NCBI GenBank assembly: GCA_029260985.1
Contig: JAJDCE010000144.1
Location: forward strand, 1 to 32,997
DNA length: 32,997 nt
Reading direction: 5' to 3'
DNA from: Patescibacteria group bacterium
GTDB taxonomy: Bacteria; Patescibacteriota; Gracilibacteria; UM-FILTER-43-11
The position numbers and the translations under genes were made by a program. The notes beneath the pieces were generated by a model. It was not told the origin of the DNA and ran no database searches. It saw only the letters and a program-made list of their open reading frames with translations. The first letter of the stretch is position 1. Each line of letters begins with the position of its first letter. Shown here one piece after another: positions 1 to 9,149 of this stretch.

Positions 1-119
1 AGAATTGGCGAAGGCAGTGGAAAGTAGAGTTAATTGAAAAACATAATCCTGACTGGGTTGATTTATCATCCGACTGGTATGAATAGCAGTCTAGGATTCT
101 GAATCAAGTTCAGAATGAC
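1..119 (+). repeat. Right end of a second GIY-YIG cassette copy (3' end of CDS plus terminal inverted repeat), truncated by the window start
   Basis: Bases 1-119 are identical to 5591-5709; identity stops exactly at the last base of the inverted repeat (...cagaatgac). Confidence 0.9.
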
Positions 120-351
120 GACTAACGCAAACTGTCCATAATCCCTATTTCCCGACATTCCAAAATTATGTCAAAGTACGACACAAATGTTGGAATATTT
201 GTCAATAATGTATATTAGACAATAATTGACACAATGTCGCAATACAAAAACTGTAATATATCGAGGAAAAAATAGTTATAAGTGTCGAAAATTGGGCTTA
301 AAAACGCGCTTTCTGGAAAGCGTGTCCAAATAGGGGCAAAAAACGTTTATA

Positions 352-380
352 TTGACACCAAAACTCCCATTACATACAAT
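352..380 (+). promoter_or_regulatory. Candidate sigma70-type promoter for the S-layer gene: TTGACA - 17 bp - TACAAT
   Basis: Consensus -35 at 352-357, 17-bp spacer, -10 TACAAT at 375-380; next supported CDS downstream is the S-layer gene at 945. Confidence 0.6.
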
Positions 381-386
381 GAGTTC

Positions 387-944
387 GATATGAATGAAAC
401 GGTGTCGATAAAAACGAAAATTCTCCTCTAAAAAACAAGCCCTTAAGCATAAGTATGTTGATTTTAAATTTATCAATTTAAAATCAACCAATACTTGGTG
501 AACTGTGGTGCGTCCAAATTCCTTAGAAACAAAGTCAATAAGCGGAAAATCGATCTTAGACAGAAGTTGAAAATAGACATTTCATCTCCTGTCTACGATT
601 GAACAGAAGGATTCCCCACGGAGGAAACTTCTAAAATTTGCTCTTTAACAATTAGGTGTCTCGATTAATAATCGGGACGAACGTTCAACTTTTGCCTTTG
701 AAACAAAAGGCAACTTACAAATCAATAGACTTATTGATTTTATAGGGTCTCCCGATTGAATCGGGACGGCTCCTACAAATCATTTCTTGCAAAGCCTGAT
801 GCCCATTCACTAAACCTATATATAGCAAATATTAAACATGTGCCGAACTTGATTCGGTATAGCTAAATAGTAAATAATCGTGAGGGCTTATAAGTCATCA
901 ATACGCTTTGCATATTAAGTTTTCTCTTATTTAATTAACTCTAT
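387..944 (+). promoter_or_regulatory. Long structured 5' leader (about 558 nt) of the S-layer mRNA
   Basis: No credible ORF; hairpins at 457-488 (14-bp arms, 4-nt loop), 692-713, 719-740, 750-766 and weaker ones at 662-674 and 843-857. Confidence 0.5.
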
Positions 945-3900
945 ATGGATATGGTTAAGAGTATTAAAAGAGCAATGGCAACATTTGCTGCTTTGGCACT
1001 TTTTGTGACAAACACAAGTCTTGTTTTCGCTCAAACATACAACGACGTACCTAGCAATGCTTGGTATTTCGATTATGTTGAACAGCTCGTTGACGATGGT
1101 GTTGTAGATGTTTCTGACAACTACCGTCCAAACGCTCCACTTAATCGTGCTGAACTCGTAAAAATGGTTGTTACAGCCATCGACGGTTTAGCTGATTACG
1201 AAGCTCCTGCTACACCAACTTTTGATGATGTAGCTTCTGATGCTTGGTTCTACGACTACGTGGAAGCAGCTGTTCAGCAAGGTATTGTTTCCGGATACAC
1301 TGATGCATCTGGCAACCTTACCGGAATGTTCGGTCCTGGGGACACGGTTAACCGTGCTGCAGCTACCAAAATCTTGGTAAATGCATTCCTCGTTCCAACA
1401 ACCCTAACACCTGCATCTCCTTTCTCTGATGTAGCAGAAAGCGCATGGTTCCATGACTACGTTCTTACCGCTTACAACCAGTCTGTTCTAGACGGTTATG
1501 ACAACGGTAATTTCGGTCCTGCTGACCCTGTTACTCGCGCTCAAGTTGCTAAATTAGTAGTTCTTTCTCAAGATCCTACTCCTCGCTCTACTGGCGAAGG
1601 TGAAGGTGAAGGTGAGGGGGAAGGTGAAGGAGAAGGTGAGGGAACTGGTGAAGGTGCACTCGAAGTTTCTTTAAACGACGACACTGCTCCTTCTTCTACC
1701 CTTCCTCAACAGGCAAACAGCGTACAGCTAGCTTCTTGGGATTTCACTGCTGCTGACGACGACGTTAATCTTTCTAACTTAGTTGTTACACGTGGTGGTG
1801 TTGGACAAACTGGAGACTGGAGTCAGCTCTTCATTTACAACGGTGCTGATCGTTTGACTACTGGTCGAACCATCAACAACGACACCAACACATCAACTTT
1901 CCCACTTAGTGTTCTAGTTGAAGCTGGTACTACAACCACTCTATCTTTGGTAGGTGATGTAGCTACTGCTCCTGGTGCTTCTAATCAGCACTACTTCTAT
2001 CTTGCTTCTTCTGGTGATCTAACTTCAAATGCTCAGTCTACAGCTGGCGACTTCCCAGTTGCTGGTAACACCTTCACCCTTGGTGGTGCAGGTACTGTTG
2101 TAAACGGTATTACAGCTACTGCTGGAACTACCCCTTCTCAGCCGCTTATCGGCGAGAATGACGCTGAAGTTGCTGCTCTAAGACTAGCCGCTGGTGCAAC
2201 CAACGATTTGGCTGTACACTCTCTAGCTCTTACTCAGGGTGGTACACTTAACAGTACTAAAATGGTTAATTGCCGCCTCCTTCGCAGCGCTGACGAGGTT
2301 GCAACTGCTGATGCATTTTCTGGAGATCGTCTAACTTTTGTTCTAGACACTCCTTATGTTATTCCAGAAGGACAAACTAAAACTTTCTACGTACGTTGTG
2401 ACATCGATGGTGGCCGAACAGCTGATTCTGTTCAGCTTTACCTAGATGAAAACACCGACTTAGTTGTTATCGATCAGCAATACGGTTACGGTGCTACCGT
2501 TACCAACACTTACGCTGCTGCGAATGTAACAGCTATTAATCTAAAGGGTGGTGACGTTACAGTAACCAATAACAACCCTGCAGCAACTCAGATTGCTTCT
2601 AATAGCACAAACAACCGCATCGCAGAATTCGCGGTCACTACAGATCGTGATCTAACCGTAAGAGATACCTTCTTACAGATCGATATCCAGAACGCTGCTG
2701 GTACAGGGCCAAGCGTTAGTGCGGTTACTACCGATATCGCTACTGCTAGTGGTGCAGGTACTCTTGCCAGCACTCCTGTAGTTGGTGATACCTCTGCTAC
2801 AATGGCTGTTGGTGATATGCTTCAGATCTCTGCTGGAGGAACTACATACTATTGTATGCAAACTTCAGCAGCAGGTGCTACTCCTGTTACTACAAACTGT
2901 AGTGCAGGTATAGTTACAGCTGCAGCTGATACCTTTACAGAAGTTAATCCTTACGATTATCTTAAAAACGTACGTCTTCTCGACGTAGACAGTGGTTCTA
3001 CGCTTGCTGGTCCTTTGACCGATGCAAACGCTGGAGCTACTCTAGTCGCTGGTCCTCCATCTTCTTACAACAGAGTTCATTCAGAAGATTATGAACTAAC
3101 CGGTGGTGAAACTCGCCACTTAGGTGTTGAAGTTGATGTTGACACCAATATGGCTGCTGGATACCAGATTCGATCACAAGTTCGATACGCAGCTGCCGCA
3201 GCTACTAATTCATACTTGAAAGATCTTTCTGCTAACGAATTTGTAACAACTGCTAATGTGGTTGGTGCAGGTTCTGCCACTCTTGCTAGTAACTGGATGA
3301 CGACTGCTGCTAACAGCCTCGCGGTTGCTGCAGCTTCTACTCCTACTTCTCAAACCTACGTTAAAGGCGAAAGTGCTGTACCTTCTCTAGGTATCGCTAT
3401 GACTGCTGGCGACGCAGGTGATGTAACCATTAAGCGTCTAATCGCCCGCCTCTATGCTGTAGATAACACCACAGGTGGTGGTGCAGCTGGTTGGGCTGGT
3501 GGTACCGCTGGTACTGGCGCATGGACTGACGCTGAAGGTATGATTGCTGCTAATACAATTGTAGCTAGTGTAAGCCTTTACGATGGCAACGATCTTGTCG
3601 CCGGACCTGAAGGACTTAGCCTTATAGATGTTGGTTCTACTGGTGCATACGTAGCCATGACTGACTACTACAAAGCTCAGTTTGATGACCTTAACTTGAC
3701 TGTTCCAAAAGGTGGAACAAAGACTCTTACCGCTAAGGTAAACCTTTTGAACACTGCAACTGCTTCTAACTGGCTAGCTCTTGATGTTAGCACAGCTGGT
3801 CTCGACATTACCGCAGAAGACGACGATGCAAATACAGTTACTGCAAGTGGTGCTGCCCTTAATGGCGGTACAACAAAGTCTCCTCAGGTAAGAATCGACA

Positions 3901-5240
3901 CCGCTGGTACACTTACTGCTTCTTCTGAAGGTAACCCAGAAGCATCTAATCTAGTAGCGGGTACTTCTGAACAGCTCGTTTCTAAGTATCGCTTCCACGC
4001 ATTGCGTGAAGGCTTCGACGTTAACAAGATAACTGTTGTTAACGACAATCAGGCTACTACTGCTAACTTTGGTGACGATGCCACTGCATCTGCTTCTGTT
4101 AGCCAGGTAACCGTTAAATACCCTGATGTTAATGGGGTAACCCAGAGCAAAACTGCTACTCTTTCTGCCGGAACCGCTACTCTTTCTGGTCTGGACTTCT
4201 ATGTTCCAGCTGGTGAAGATGCCTTTGTGGAAATCTACGCTGATGTCAGCTCTATGGCTGCTGTTGGTGAAGCCCTTTCTGGCCAGACATTCCGTCTAGG
4301 TATGCAGAACACAGGCAATACTACTTCTACTTTCGAAGCAGTAGGGTCTAGCTCTTCTACTACTGTTAACTTCACAGGCGCTCCAAGTGCTAGTGTAACC
4401 AACTCAACCTCTATCAAGACTTTTGTAGTTAGAAAAACTCTACCTACTTTAGCTAAGACAAGCGGTGGTTCTACTACCTTGATCAACGGTGAAAACACCC
4501 TTTACGGGCTAACTGTTACTGCTGATTCTAGTGGTTCTCTTAGCTTCGGTCGTTTGATATTCGATGTGACCACTGCCGGTTTCGCTGCTGCAACCGATGA
4601 CGTTCACTCATTCCGTTTCTACCGAGGGTCTTCCTTGATTCCTTCAGGGGATGTTAACATTTACGGTTGTGAAACAACTTGTGCAGACATGCAAGCAGCT
4701 GTTGCTCTAGGTGGTCTTCAAGACATTGATGGAGCCGCTGGCGTAAGTGTTCTCGACAGAACTTACAAACTTATCGTAAGTTTCGACCAAGAAGAATCAG
4801 TAACCGCTGGTAGTTCTAAAACATACTACCTAAAGGCTACTGTAGCCGGTGTAGCAAATAGCACCGATAGTATCACAACTCGTGTCGCTAACGGCGACGA
4901 GGCATCTGCAATTGCTGGTCTAACCACCAACAATGGTAATGCAAACACTGGTAGAATAGCAGCAAATCTTACTGCTAATGGTGCTCTATTCGACACCTTA
5001 GCTGCTGGTGGTACACTTTGTGATGAAAGTGGTGGTGCTGCAGCTCTAACTGACTTCAGAGCATTAGTCGGTGATGCAAACCGATGTAATTTCATCTGGT
5101 CTGATAAGTCAGCTGACTCTCACCTATACCCAACTGTAGCTGCTGGTTCTGTTACTGCAGCTTCAGGTTCATACGACTGGACGAACGGTTACCTTCTAAA
5201 GGTTACCGAGCTTACTTCTCATACTATGAGCGGTAGCTAA
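945..5240 (+). CDS. S-layer-type surface protein: signal peptide, three N-terminal SLH domains, Gly-Glu linker, long Ala/Thr/Ser-rich beta-type region
   Basis: 1431-aa ORF; MVKSIKRAMATFAALALFVTNTSLVFAQ signal peptide; YNDVPSNAWYFDYVEQLVDDGVV..., FDDVASDAWFYDYVEAAVQQGIVSGY..., FSDVAESAWFHDYVLTAYNQSVLDGY...NFGPADPVTRAQ SLH repeats. Confidence 0.92.
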   Translation: MDMVKSIKRAMATFAALALFVTNTSLVFAQTYNDVPSNAWYFDYVEQLVDDGVVDVSDNYRPNAPLNRAELVKMVVTAIDGLADYEAPATPTFDDVASDAWFYDYVEAAVQQGIVSGYTDASGNLTGMFGPGDTVNRAAATKILVNAFLVPTTLTPASPFSDVAESAWFHDYVLTAYNQSVLDGYDNGNFGPADPVTRAQVAKLVVLSQDPTPRSTGEGEGEGEGEGEGEGEGTGEGALEVSLNDDTAPSSTLPQQANSVQLASWDFTAADDDVNLSNLVVTRGGVGQTGDWSQLFIYNGADRLTTGRTINNDTNTSTFPLSVLVEAGTTTTLSLVGDVATAPGASNQHYFYLASSGDLTSNAQSTAGDFPVAGNTFTLGGAGTVVNGITATAGTTPSQPLIGENDAEVAALRLAAGATNDLAVHSLALTQGGTLNSTKMVNCRLLRSADEVATADAFSGDRLTFVLDTPYVIPEGQTKTFYVRCDIDGGRTADSVQLYLDENTDLVVIDQQYGYGATVTNTYAAANVTAINLKGGDVTVTNNNPAATQIASNSTNNRIAEFAVTTDRDLTVRDTFLQIDIQNAAGTGPSVSAVTTDIATASGAGTLASTPVVGDTSATMAVGDMLQISAGGTTYYCMQTSAAGATPVTTNCSAGIVTAAADTFTEVNPYDYLKNVRLLDVDSGSTLAGPLTDANAGATLVAGPPSSYNRVHSEDYELTGGETRHLGVEVDVDTNMAAGYQIRSQVRYAAAAATNSYLKDLSANEFVTTANVVGAGSATLASNWMTTAANSLAVAAASTPTSQTYVKGESAVPSLGIAMTAGDAGDVTIKRLIARLYAVDNTTGGGAAGWAGGTAGTGAWTDAEGMIAANTIVASVSLYDGNDLVAGPEGLSLIDVGSTGAYVAMTDYYKAQFDDLNLTVPKGGTKTLTAKVNLLNTATASNWLALDVSTAGLDITAEDDDANTVTASGAALNGGTTKSPQVRIDTAGTLTASSEGNPEASNLVAGTSEQLVSKYRFHALREGFDVNKITVVNDNQATTANFGDDATASASVSQVTVKYPDVNGVTQSKTATLSAGTATLSGLDFYVPAGEDAFVEIYADVSSMAAVGEALSGQTFRLGMQNTGNTTSTFEAVGSSSSTTVNFTGAPSASVTNSTSIKTFVVRKTLPTLAKTSGGSTTLINGENTLYGLTVTADSSGSLSFGRLIFDVTTAGFAAATDDVHSFRFYRGSSLIPSGDVNIYGCETTCADMQAAVALGGLQDIDGAAGVSVLDRTYKLIVSFDQEESVTAGSSKTYYLKATVAGVANSTDSITTRVANGDEASAIAGLTTNNGNANTGRIAANLTANGALFDTLAAGGTLCDESGGAAALTDFRALVGDANRCNFIWSDKSADSHLYPTVAAGSVTAASGSYDWTNGYLLKVTELTSHTMSGS
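1593..1655 (+). repeat. In-frame hexanucleotide microsatellite (GGN GAR)n encoding a Gly-Glu linker
   Basis: Eight consecutive GGN-GAR hexamers at 1593-1640, then GGA ACT GGT GAA GGT; protein TGEGEGEGEGEGEGEGEGTGEG. Confidence 0.9.
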
Positions 5241-5280
5241 TCGGTCAGTTCGCGAAAGGATATTCCAATCGCAATCAACA

Positions 5281-5310
5281 AACCCCCTTGTCCACGGCAA
5301 GGGGGTTTTT
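5281..5310 (+). terminator. Rho-independent terminator of the S-layer gene
   Basis: aacccccttg-tccacgg-caagggggtt followed by T run; 10-bp perfect stem. Confidence 0.92.
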
Positions 5311-5319
5311 GAGTACTCT

Positions 5320-5709
5320 GTCATTCTGAACTTGATTCAGAATCCCATGTTATAATTAATGACTATTTTGCATTTAAGTGATAAATATTTGAGACAATTT
5401 TTTGTATATATAATGACCAGCACAACCAAAACCCTCTACATTGGGATGACCAATGACCTTGAGAGGAGGGTGTTTGAACATAAGAACAAACTAAATAAAG
5501 GATTTACTGAAAAGTATTTTGTTAACAGCTTGGTCTATTTTGAAATGTTTGAATCCCCAATTGAAGCAATCGACAGAGAAAAATACCTAAAGAATTGGCG
5601 AAGGCAGTGGAAAGTAGAGTTAATTGAAAAACATAATCCTGACTGGGTTGATTTATCATCCGACTGGTATGAATAGCAGTCTAGGATTCTGAATCAAGTT
5701 CAGAATGAC
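5320..5709 (+). mobile_element. GIY-YIG nuclease cassette bounded by perfect 26-bp terminal inverted repeats
   Basis: Left gtcattctgaacttgattcagaatcc (5320-5345) is the exact reverse complement of ggattctgaatcaagttcagaatgac (5684-5709); right 119 bp duplicated at 1-119. Confidence 0.65.
5359..5676 (+). CDS. GIY-YIG nuclease superfamily protein
   Basis: FFVYIMTSTTKTLYIGMTNDLERRVFEHKNKLNKGFTEKY; small single-domain GIY-YIG; start may lie internal to the listed ORF. Confidence 0.88.
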   Translation: MTILHLSDKYLRQFFVYIMTSTTKTLYIGMTNDLERRVFEHKNKLNKGFTEKYFVNSLVYFEMFESPIEAIDREKYLKNWRRQWKVELIEKHNPDWVDLSSDWYE

Positions 5710-5782
5710 ATTTGGGTGCGCCTTCGCCCTATTCACCATCAGCGAACAATGATAAAATAAAGACCACACTAACCTGAATAAA

Positions 5783-6925
5783 ATGAAACGATTAATCACT
5801 AGCTTACTCATAGTAGCCTTCCTCATTCCTTCTGCCTTCGCAGCTCAGTTTTATTCCGATTATCAAAATTCGTTCGCGCAAAAAGAACGTCGTGAGCTCT
5901 TCCCTATCAATATCACCGCTCATGCCGACAACGAAATCACAGTCAGTAAAGGCATGAACTTGTTGATCACTTTAGAGAGAGATCTTTTGTGGCATAAAGT
6001 CGACACGCTAACGGCAACAGGTACAGCGGTCGATAACGGTCGCTTGGAAGCGACAATTAATGTTGAGTATCTAGATGACTACAAAGTGCTCCACATACCC
6101 GTTAAAAGCGACTGGCTCACAGGCGAATCCGCAATTATCTCTGGCATGACCTTCAGGGCTTACAATCAAGTGCCCATCAGCTATATGGGTCTCGACTTAG
6201 ATGGTGATAAGATTGCGGATGCCACTGACACGAATATGTACAAAGTCACCAGCGAAACCAAATCAGACAAAACCCCTCCATACCCCGTGGAAAACCTTGA
6301 ATACACGGTCAATGAATCAAAAACAGAGGTTCAGCTCACCTGGAAAAACCCACCAGATTCTGATTTGGTGACAACTGTTGTCGACAGAATGCGCACACGG
6401 GGAACCTACACATCTCCCTTTCTTGAGTTAACTTCGGGCACCTTAACTACCGAGTATACAGACAACGACGTAATGCCTGGAGATATACTCACATACCGTG
6501 TCTATGCGCGAGACACCAATAATCAGGGCGAAGTAATCGAAATTGTGGTCGATCTCACCGAAGAAGAGCCAACACCTGATCCTGATCCAGAGATGAACCC
6601 CGATCCCCAAACCCCAAACCCCGAAATCGAAGATTTAAATAAATTCTATAATTATTATAAAGTTCGACACGCCATCAAGTGCAAAACGGAGGACAGCAGT
6701 ATTTGTTTGTGGGCAAAAATCCATCTGCTTTATGCACAAGAAATTGCCAGCCTTTCAGATGTCGATTTAAGCCTTTCTGAGCGTGAATTATATTTGATGG
6801 GCATTCGCCTAAAATGGCCAGAAAAACGCTATCAGGAACGTTGTATTGAAGCCTCAACACCACACAAAACCTGCAACGCTTTGGAAAAGTCGATTAAAAG
6901 GGCGAAATACTTCCTTTCTCAATAG
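5783..6925 (+). CDS. Secreted protein with Fn3-like domain and DxDGDxxxD-type motif, helical C-terminus
   Basis: N-terminal signal peptide MKRLITSLLIVAFLIPSAFAAQ; PPYPVENLEYTVNESKTEVQLTWKNPPDSDL...YTDNDVMPGDILTYRVYARD. Confidence 0.7.
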   Translation: MKRLITSLLIVAFLIPSAFAAQFYSDYQNSFAQKERRELFPINITAHADNEITVSKGMNLLITLERDLLWHKVDTLTATGTAVDNGRLEATINVEYLDDYKVLHIPVKSDWLTGESAIISGMTFRAYNQVPISYMGLDLDGDKIADATDTNMYKVTSETKSDKTPPYPVENLEYTVNESKTEVQLTWKNPPDSDLVTTVVDRMRTRGTYTSPFLELTSGTLTTEYTDNDVMPGDILTYRVYARDTNNQGEVIEIVVDLTEEEPTPDPDPEMNPDPQTPNPEIEDLNKFYNYYKVRHAIKCKTEDSSICLWAKIHLLYAQEIASLSDVDLSLSERELYLMGIRLKWPEKRYQERCIEASTPHKTCNALEKSIKRAKYFLSQ

Positions 6926-6941
6926 ACCCAATTCACCATTT

Positions 6942-7014
6942 GTCATCCTGAAATTTATTCAGGATCCCAATTCTGATTATTTGACATAGGATTCTGAATT
7001 GAATTCAGAATGAC
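6942..7014 (+). repeat. 73-bp MITE-like palindromic element, copy A
   Basis: gtcatcctgaaatttattcaggatcccaattctgattatttgaca...ggattctgaattgaattcagaatgac; two hairpins joined by a constant spacer. Confidence 0.85.
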
Positions 7015-7090
7015 GGTTGGTATGAATTGGTTTGCCTTATCCAAGCGTATCTATTAATATAAACCTCCCTTAATTCAGTCACTTTTTACC

Positions 7091-7633
7091 ATGAAAACAA
7101 TCACTAGAATTCTATTAGTTTTAATAACAGCAGTTACCCTCAGTGCATGTCAGTCCAAATACAATGTGGATGTCGATATCACACCCGAAGAACGCCAGGG
7201 GGCAACACAAATGATTGATGAATCTAAACTTGAAATCAGTAACTACGATGGAGAAGAAGGCTCTATTCCTTTTCGACCCATTATTCGTTTAGCTGATGCA
7301 TACGAAACATTAGGAGAATACGGAAAAGCCATCAAAACTTATAAAAAATGGCTCGATAGTGGGCAACAAACGCGGGCTATGATCCATAACCTTGGCCGCT
7401 TATATGAAAAGGTGGGCGAAACAGAGCTCGCTGTAGCTAGATATCAAACTTTGATTAACGAGTACTTTGAAAATGGTTATTTATACGATATTACATGGGC
7501 TTATATAAAGGCGGGAGAACGGAAAAACGCCGAAAAATTCTTCAATCTCTGGCAGTTGAAATTCCAAAAAACCGATACTCAAACACAGCAGGCTATCAAA
7601 AAACTCCGTGAAGCTGAAAAAAACAATTCCTAA
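7091..7633 (+). CDS. TPR-repeat lipoprotein
   Basis: Lipobox LITAVTLSAC; TPR-like ADAYETLGEYGKAIKTYKKWLDSG / LGRLYEKVGETELAVARYQTLINE. Confidence 0.78.
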   Translation: MKTITRILLVLITAVTLSACQSKYNVDVDITPEERQGATQMIDESKLEISNYDGEEGSIPFRPIIRLADAYETLGEYGKAIKTYKKWLDSGQQTRAMIHNLGRLYEKVGETELAVARYQTLINEYFENGYLYDITWAYIKAGERKNAEKFFNLWQLKFQKTDTQTQQAIKKLREAEKNNS

Positions 7634-7645
7634 ATGTCTCTGCCC

Positions 7646-7718
7646 GTCATCCTGAAATTTATTCAGGATCCCAATTCTGATTATTTGACAAAGGATTCTG
7701 AATTAAATTCAGAATGAC
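7646..7718 (+). repeat. 73-bp MITE-like palindromic element, copy B
   Basis: Same length and near-identical to 6942-7014. Confidence 0.85.
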
Positions 7719-7771
7719 AATTAACCCATTGTCTTGTAGTCTTATGATAATTTTCTAATTACCTAATCATT

Positions 7772-9061
7772 ATGGATGTAAAAGTCAAAAAGCTCCCCAA
7801 ATCAGAAGTCGAACTCACCATTACAGTGCCTTATGAAACTTATCGAAGGTGGGAAGAAAAAGCCTTTGAGGCTCTTGGCAAAGAAGTAAAAGTAGATGGT
7901 TTTAGACAAGGAAGTATCCCAGAGGATGTGATTCGGAAACATGTAAAACCAGAAGGAATTAAACAGGCAACACTTGATTTTGTTCTGCCTCAAACTTACT
8001 CAGCTGCAGTTAAAGAAAAGGAAGTCCAGGTTATTGACCAGCCTAAAATCGATATTGTGAAAGATGTCGAGAAAGAAGGAGATGATTTTGTTTACAAGGC
8101 CACAGCTCCGGTAATGCCAGAAATAACAGTCGGAAATTACTCAAAGATAAAAGTTAAAAAAGAGGAGGCTAAAGTTGAGAAAGAAAGCGTGGACAACACC
8201 ATCAAAATGATTATGGAGCGTCAGGCCGAATGGAAAGACGTTGACCGAAAAGTCGAGAATGGAGACCGCGCCGAAGTAGACTTTGAAGGATTCGACAAGG
8301 AAGGAAAACCACTCCCAAATACAGCCAGTAAAAATCACCCCGTTATCATTGGCAGCAAGTCCATGGTGCCAGGCTTTGAAGACGGTATAAAAGGGATGGC
8401 GAAGGACGAGGAAAAAGAAATTGAAGTGAGCTTTCCTAAAGATTACCATTCTGCCCCTATGCAGGGCAAAAAAGTGAAGTTCAAAATCAAATGCAACCGT
8501 GTTGAAGAGAAGGCTGAGCAGAAACTAGACGATGCCATGGTCGAAAAAATTACCGGCCAAAAGCAGTCTGTCGATGAATTTAAAAAGCTGGTTGAGAATG
8601 ATTTGAAAGTCGAAATAGAGCGAAAAAATCAGCAAGAACACGAGAATAAAGTGGTGATGGAAATCATCAAAATCACCAAGGCAGAACTACCCGAAGCCAT
8701 GATAGATCGTGAAGTTGAAGGGATGCTTGAGGAGCAAAAAGCCCGGGTGAAACAGCAAGGTTTAGAGTGGGATCAGTATTTGACACACATAAAGAAATCA
8801 GAAGAAGATTTCATGAAGGAGCATCGAAAAACGGCTGAAGACCGAATCCTGGCTCGCCTAGGTGTGCAGCATATTTTAAAAGATGCCAAAATCGAGACCA
8901 GCGATGAAGAGGTAAATGCCAAAATTGACGAAATGGCCGCCAACTATCCAGAAGACCAGAAAAAAATGGCCTTAGATCATTATAAAAACGATCAAAAAGC
9001 ATTCCAATACCTCAAAAACAATATTGCTGCCGACAAACTGTTCGCTATGCTCACCAAATAA
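7772..9061 (+). CDS. tig: Trigger factor (ribosome-associated peptidyl-prolyl isomerase chaperone)
   Basis: N-terminal ribosome-binding region (VDGFRQGSIPEDVIRK), FKBP-type domain (VENGDRAEVDFEGFDKEGKPLPN...MVPGFEDGIKGMAKDEEKEIEVSFPKDY), helical C-terminal domain. Confidence 0.95.
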   Translation: MDVKVKKLPKSEVELTITVPYETYRRWEEKAFEALGKEVKVDGFRQGSIPEDVIRKHVKPEGIKQATLDFVLPQTYSAAVKEKEVQVIDQPKIDIVKDVEKEGDDFVYKATAPVMPEITVGNYSKIKVKKEEAKVEKESVDNTIKMIMERQAEWKDVDRKVENGDRAEVDFEGFDKEGKPLPNTASKNHPVIIGSKSMVPGFEDGIKGMAKDEEKEIEVSFPKDYHSAPMQGKKVKFKIKCNRVEEKAEQKLDDAMVEKITGQKQSVDEFKKLVENDLKVEIERKNQQEHENKVVMEIIKITKAELPEAMIDREVEGMLEEQKARVKQQGLEWDQYLTHIKKSEEDFMKEHRKTAEDRILARLGVQHILKDAKIETSDEEVNAKIDEMAANYPEDQKKMALDHYKNDQKAFQYLKNNIAADKLFAMLTK

Positions 9062-9067
9062 CCTATC

Positions 9068-9140
9068 GTCATTCTGGACTCGATTCAGAATCCTTTGTCA
9101 AATAATCAGAATTGGGATCCTGAATAAATTTCAGGATGAC
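9068..9140 (-). repeat. 73-bp MITE-like palindromic element, copy C (inverted orientation)
   Basis: Reverse complement matches copy B over most of its length; lies between the convergent tig and rel genes. Confidence 0.85.
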
Positions 9141-9149
9141 TGTTGGTTG

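Noticed and set aside
276-491. 71-aa minus-strand ORF in the S-layer leader
   Set aside because: No recognisable protein features; overlaps the promoter and the strong 457-488 hairpin.
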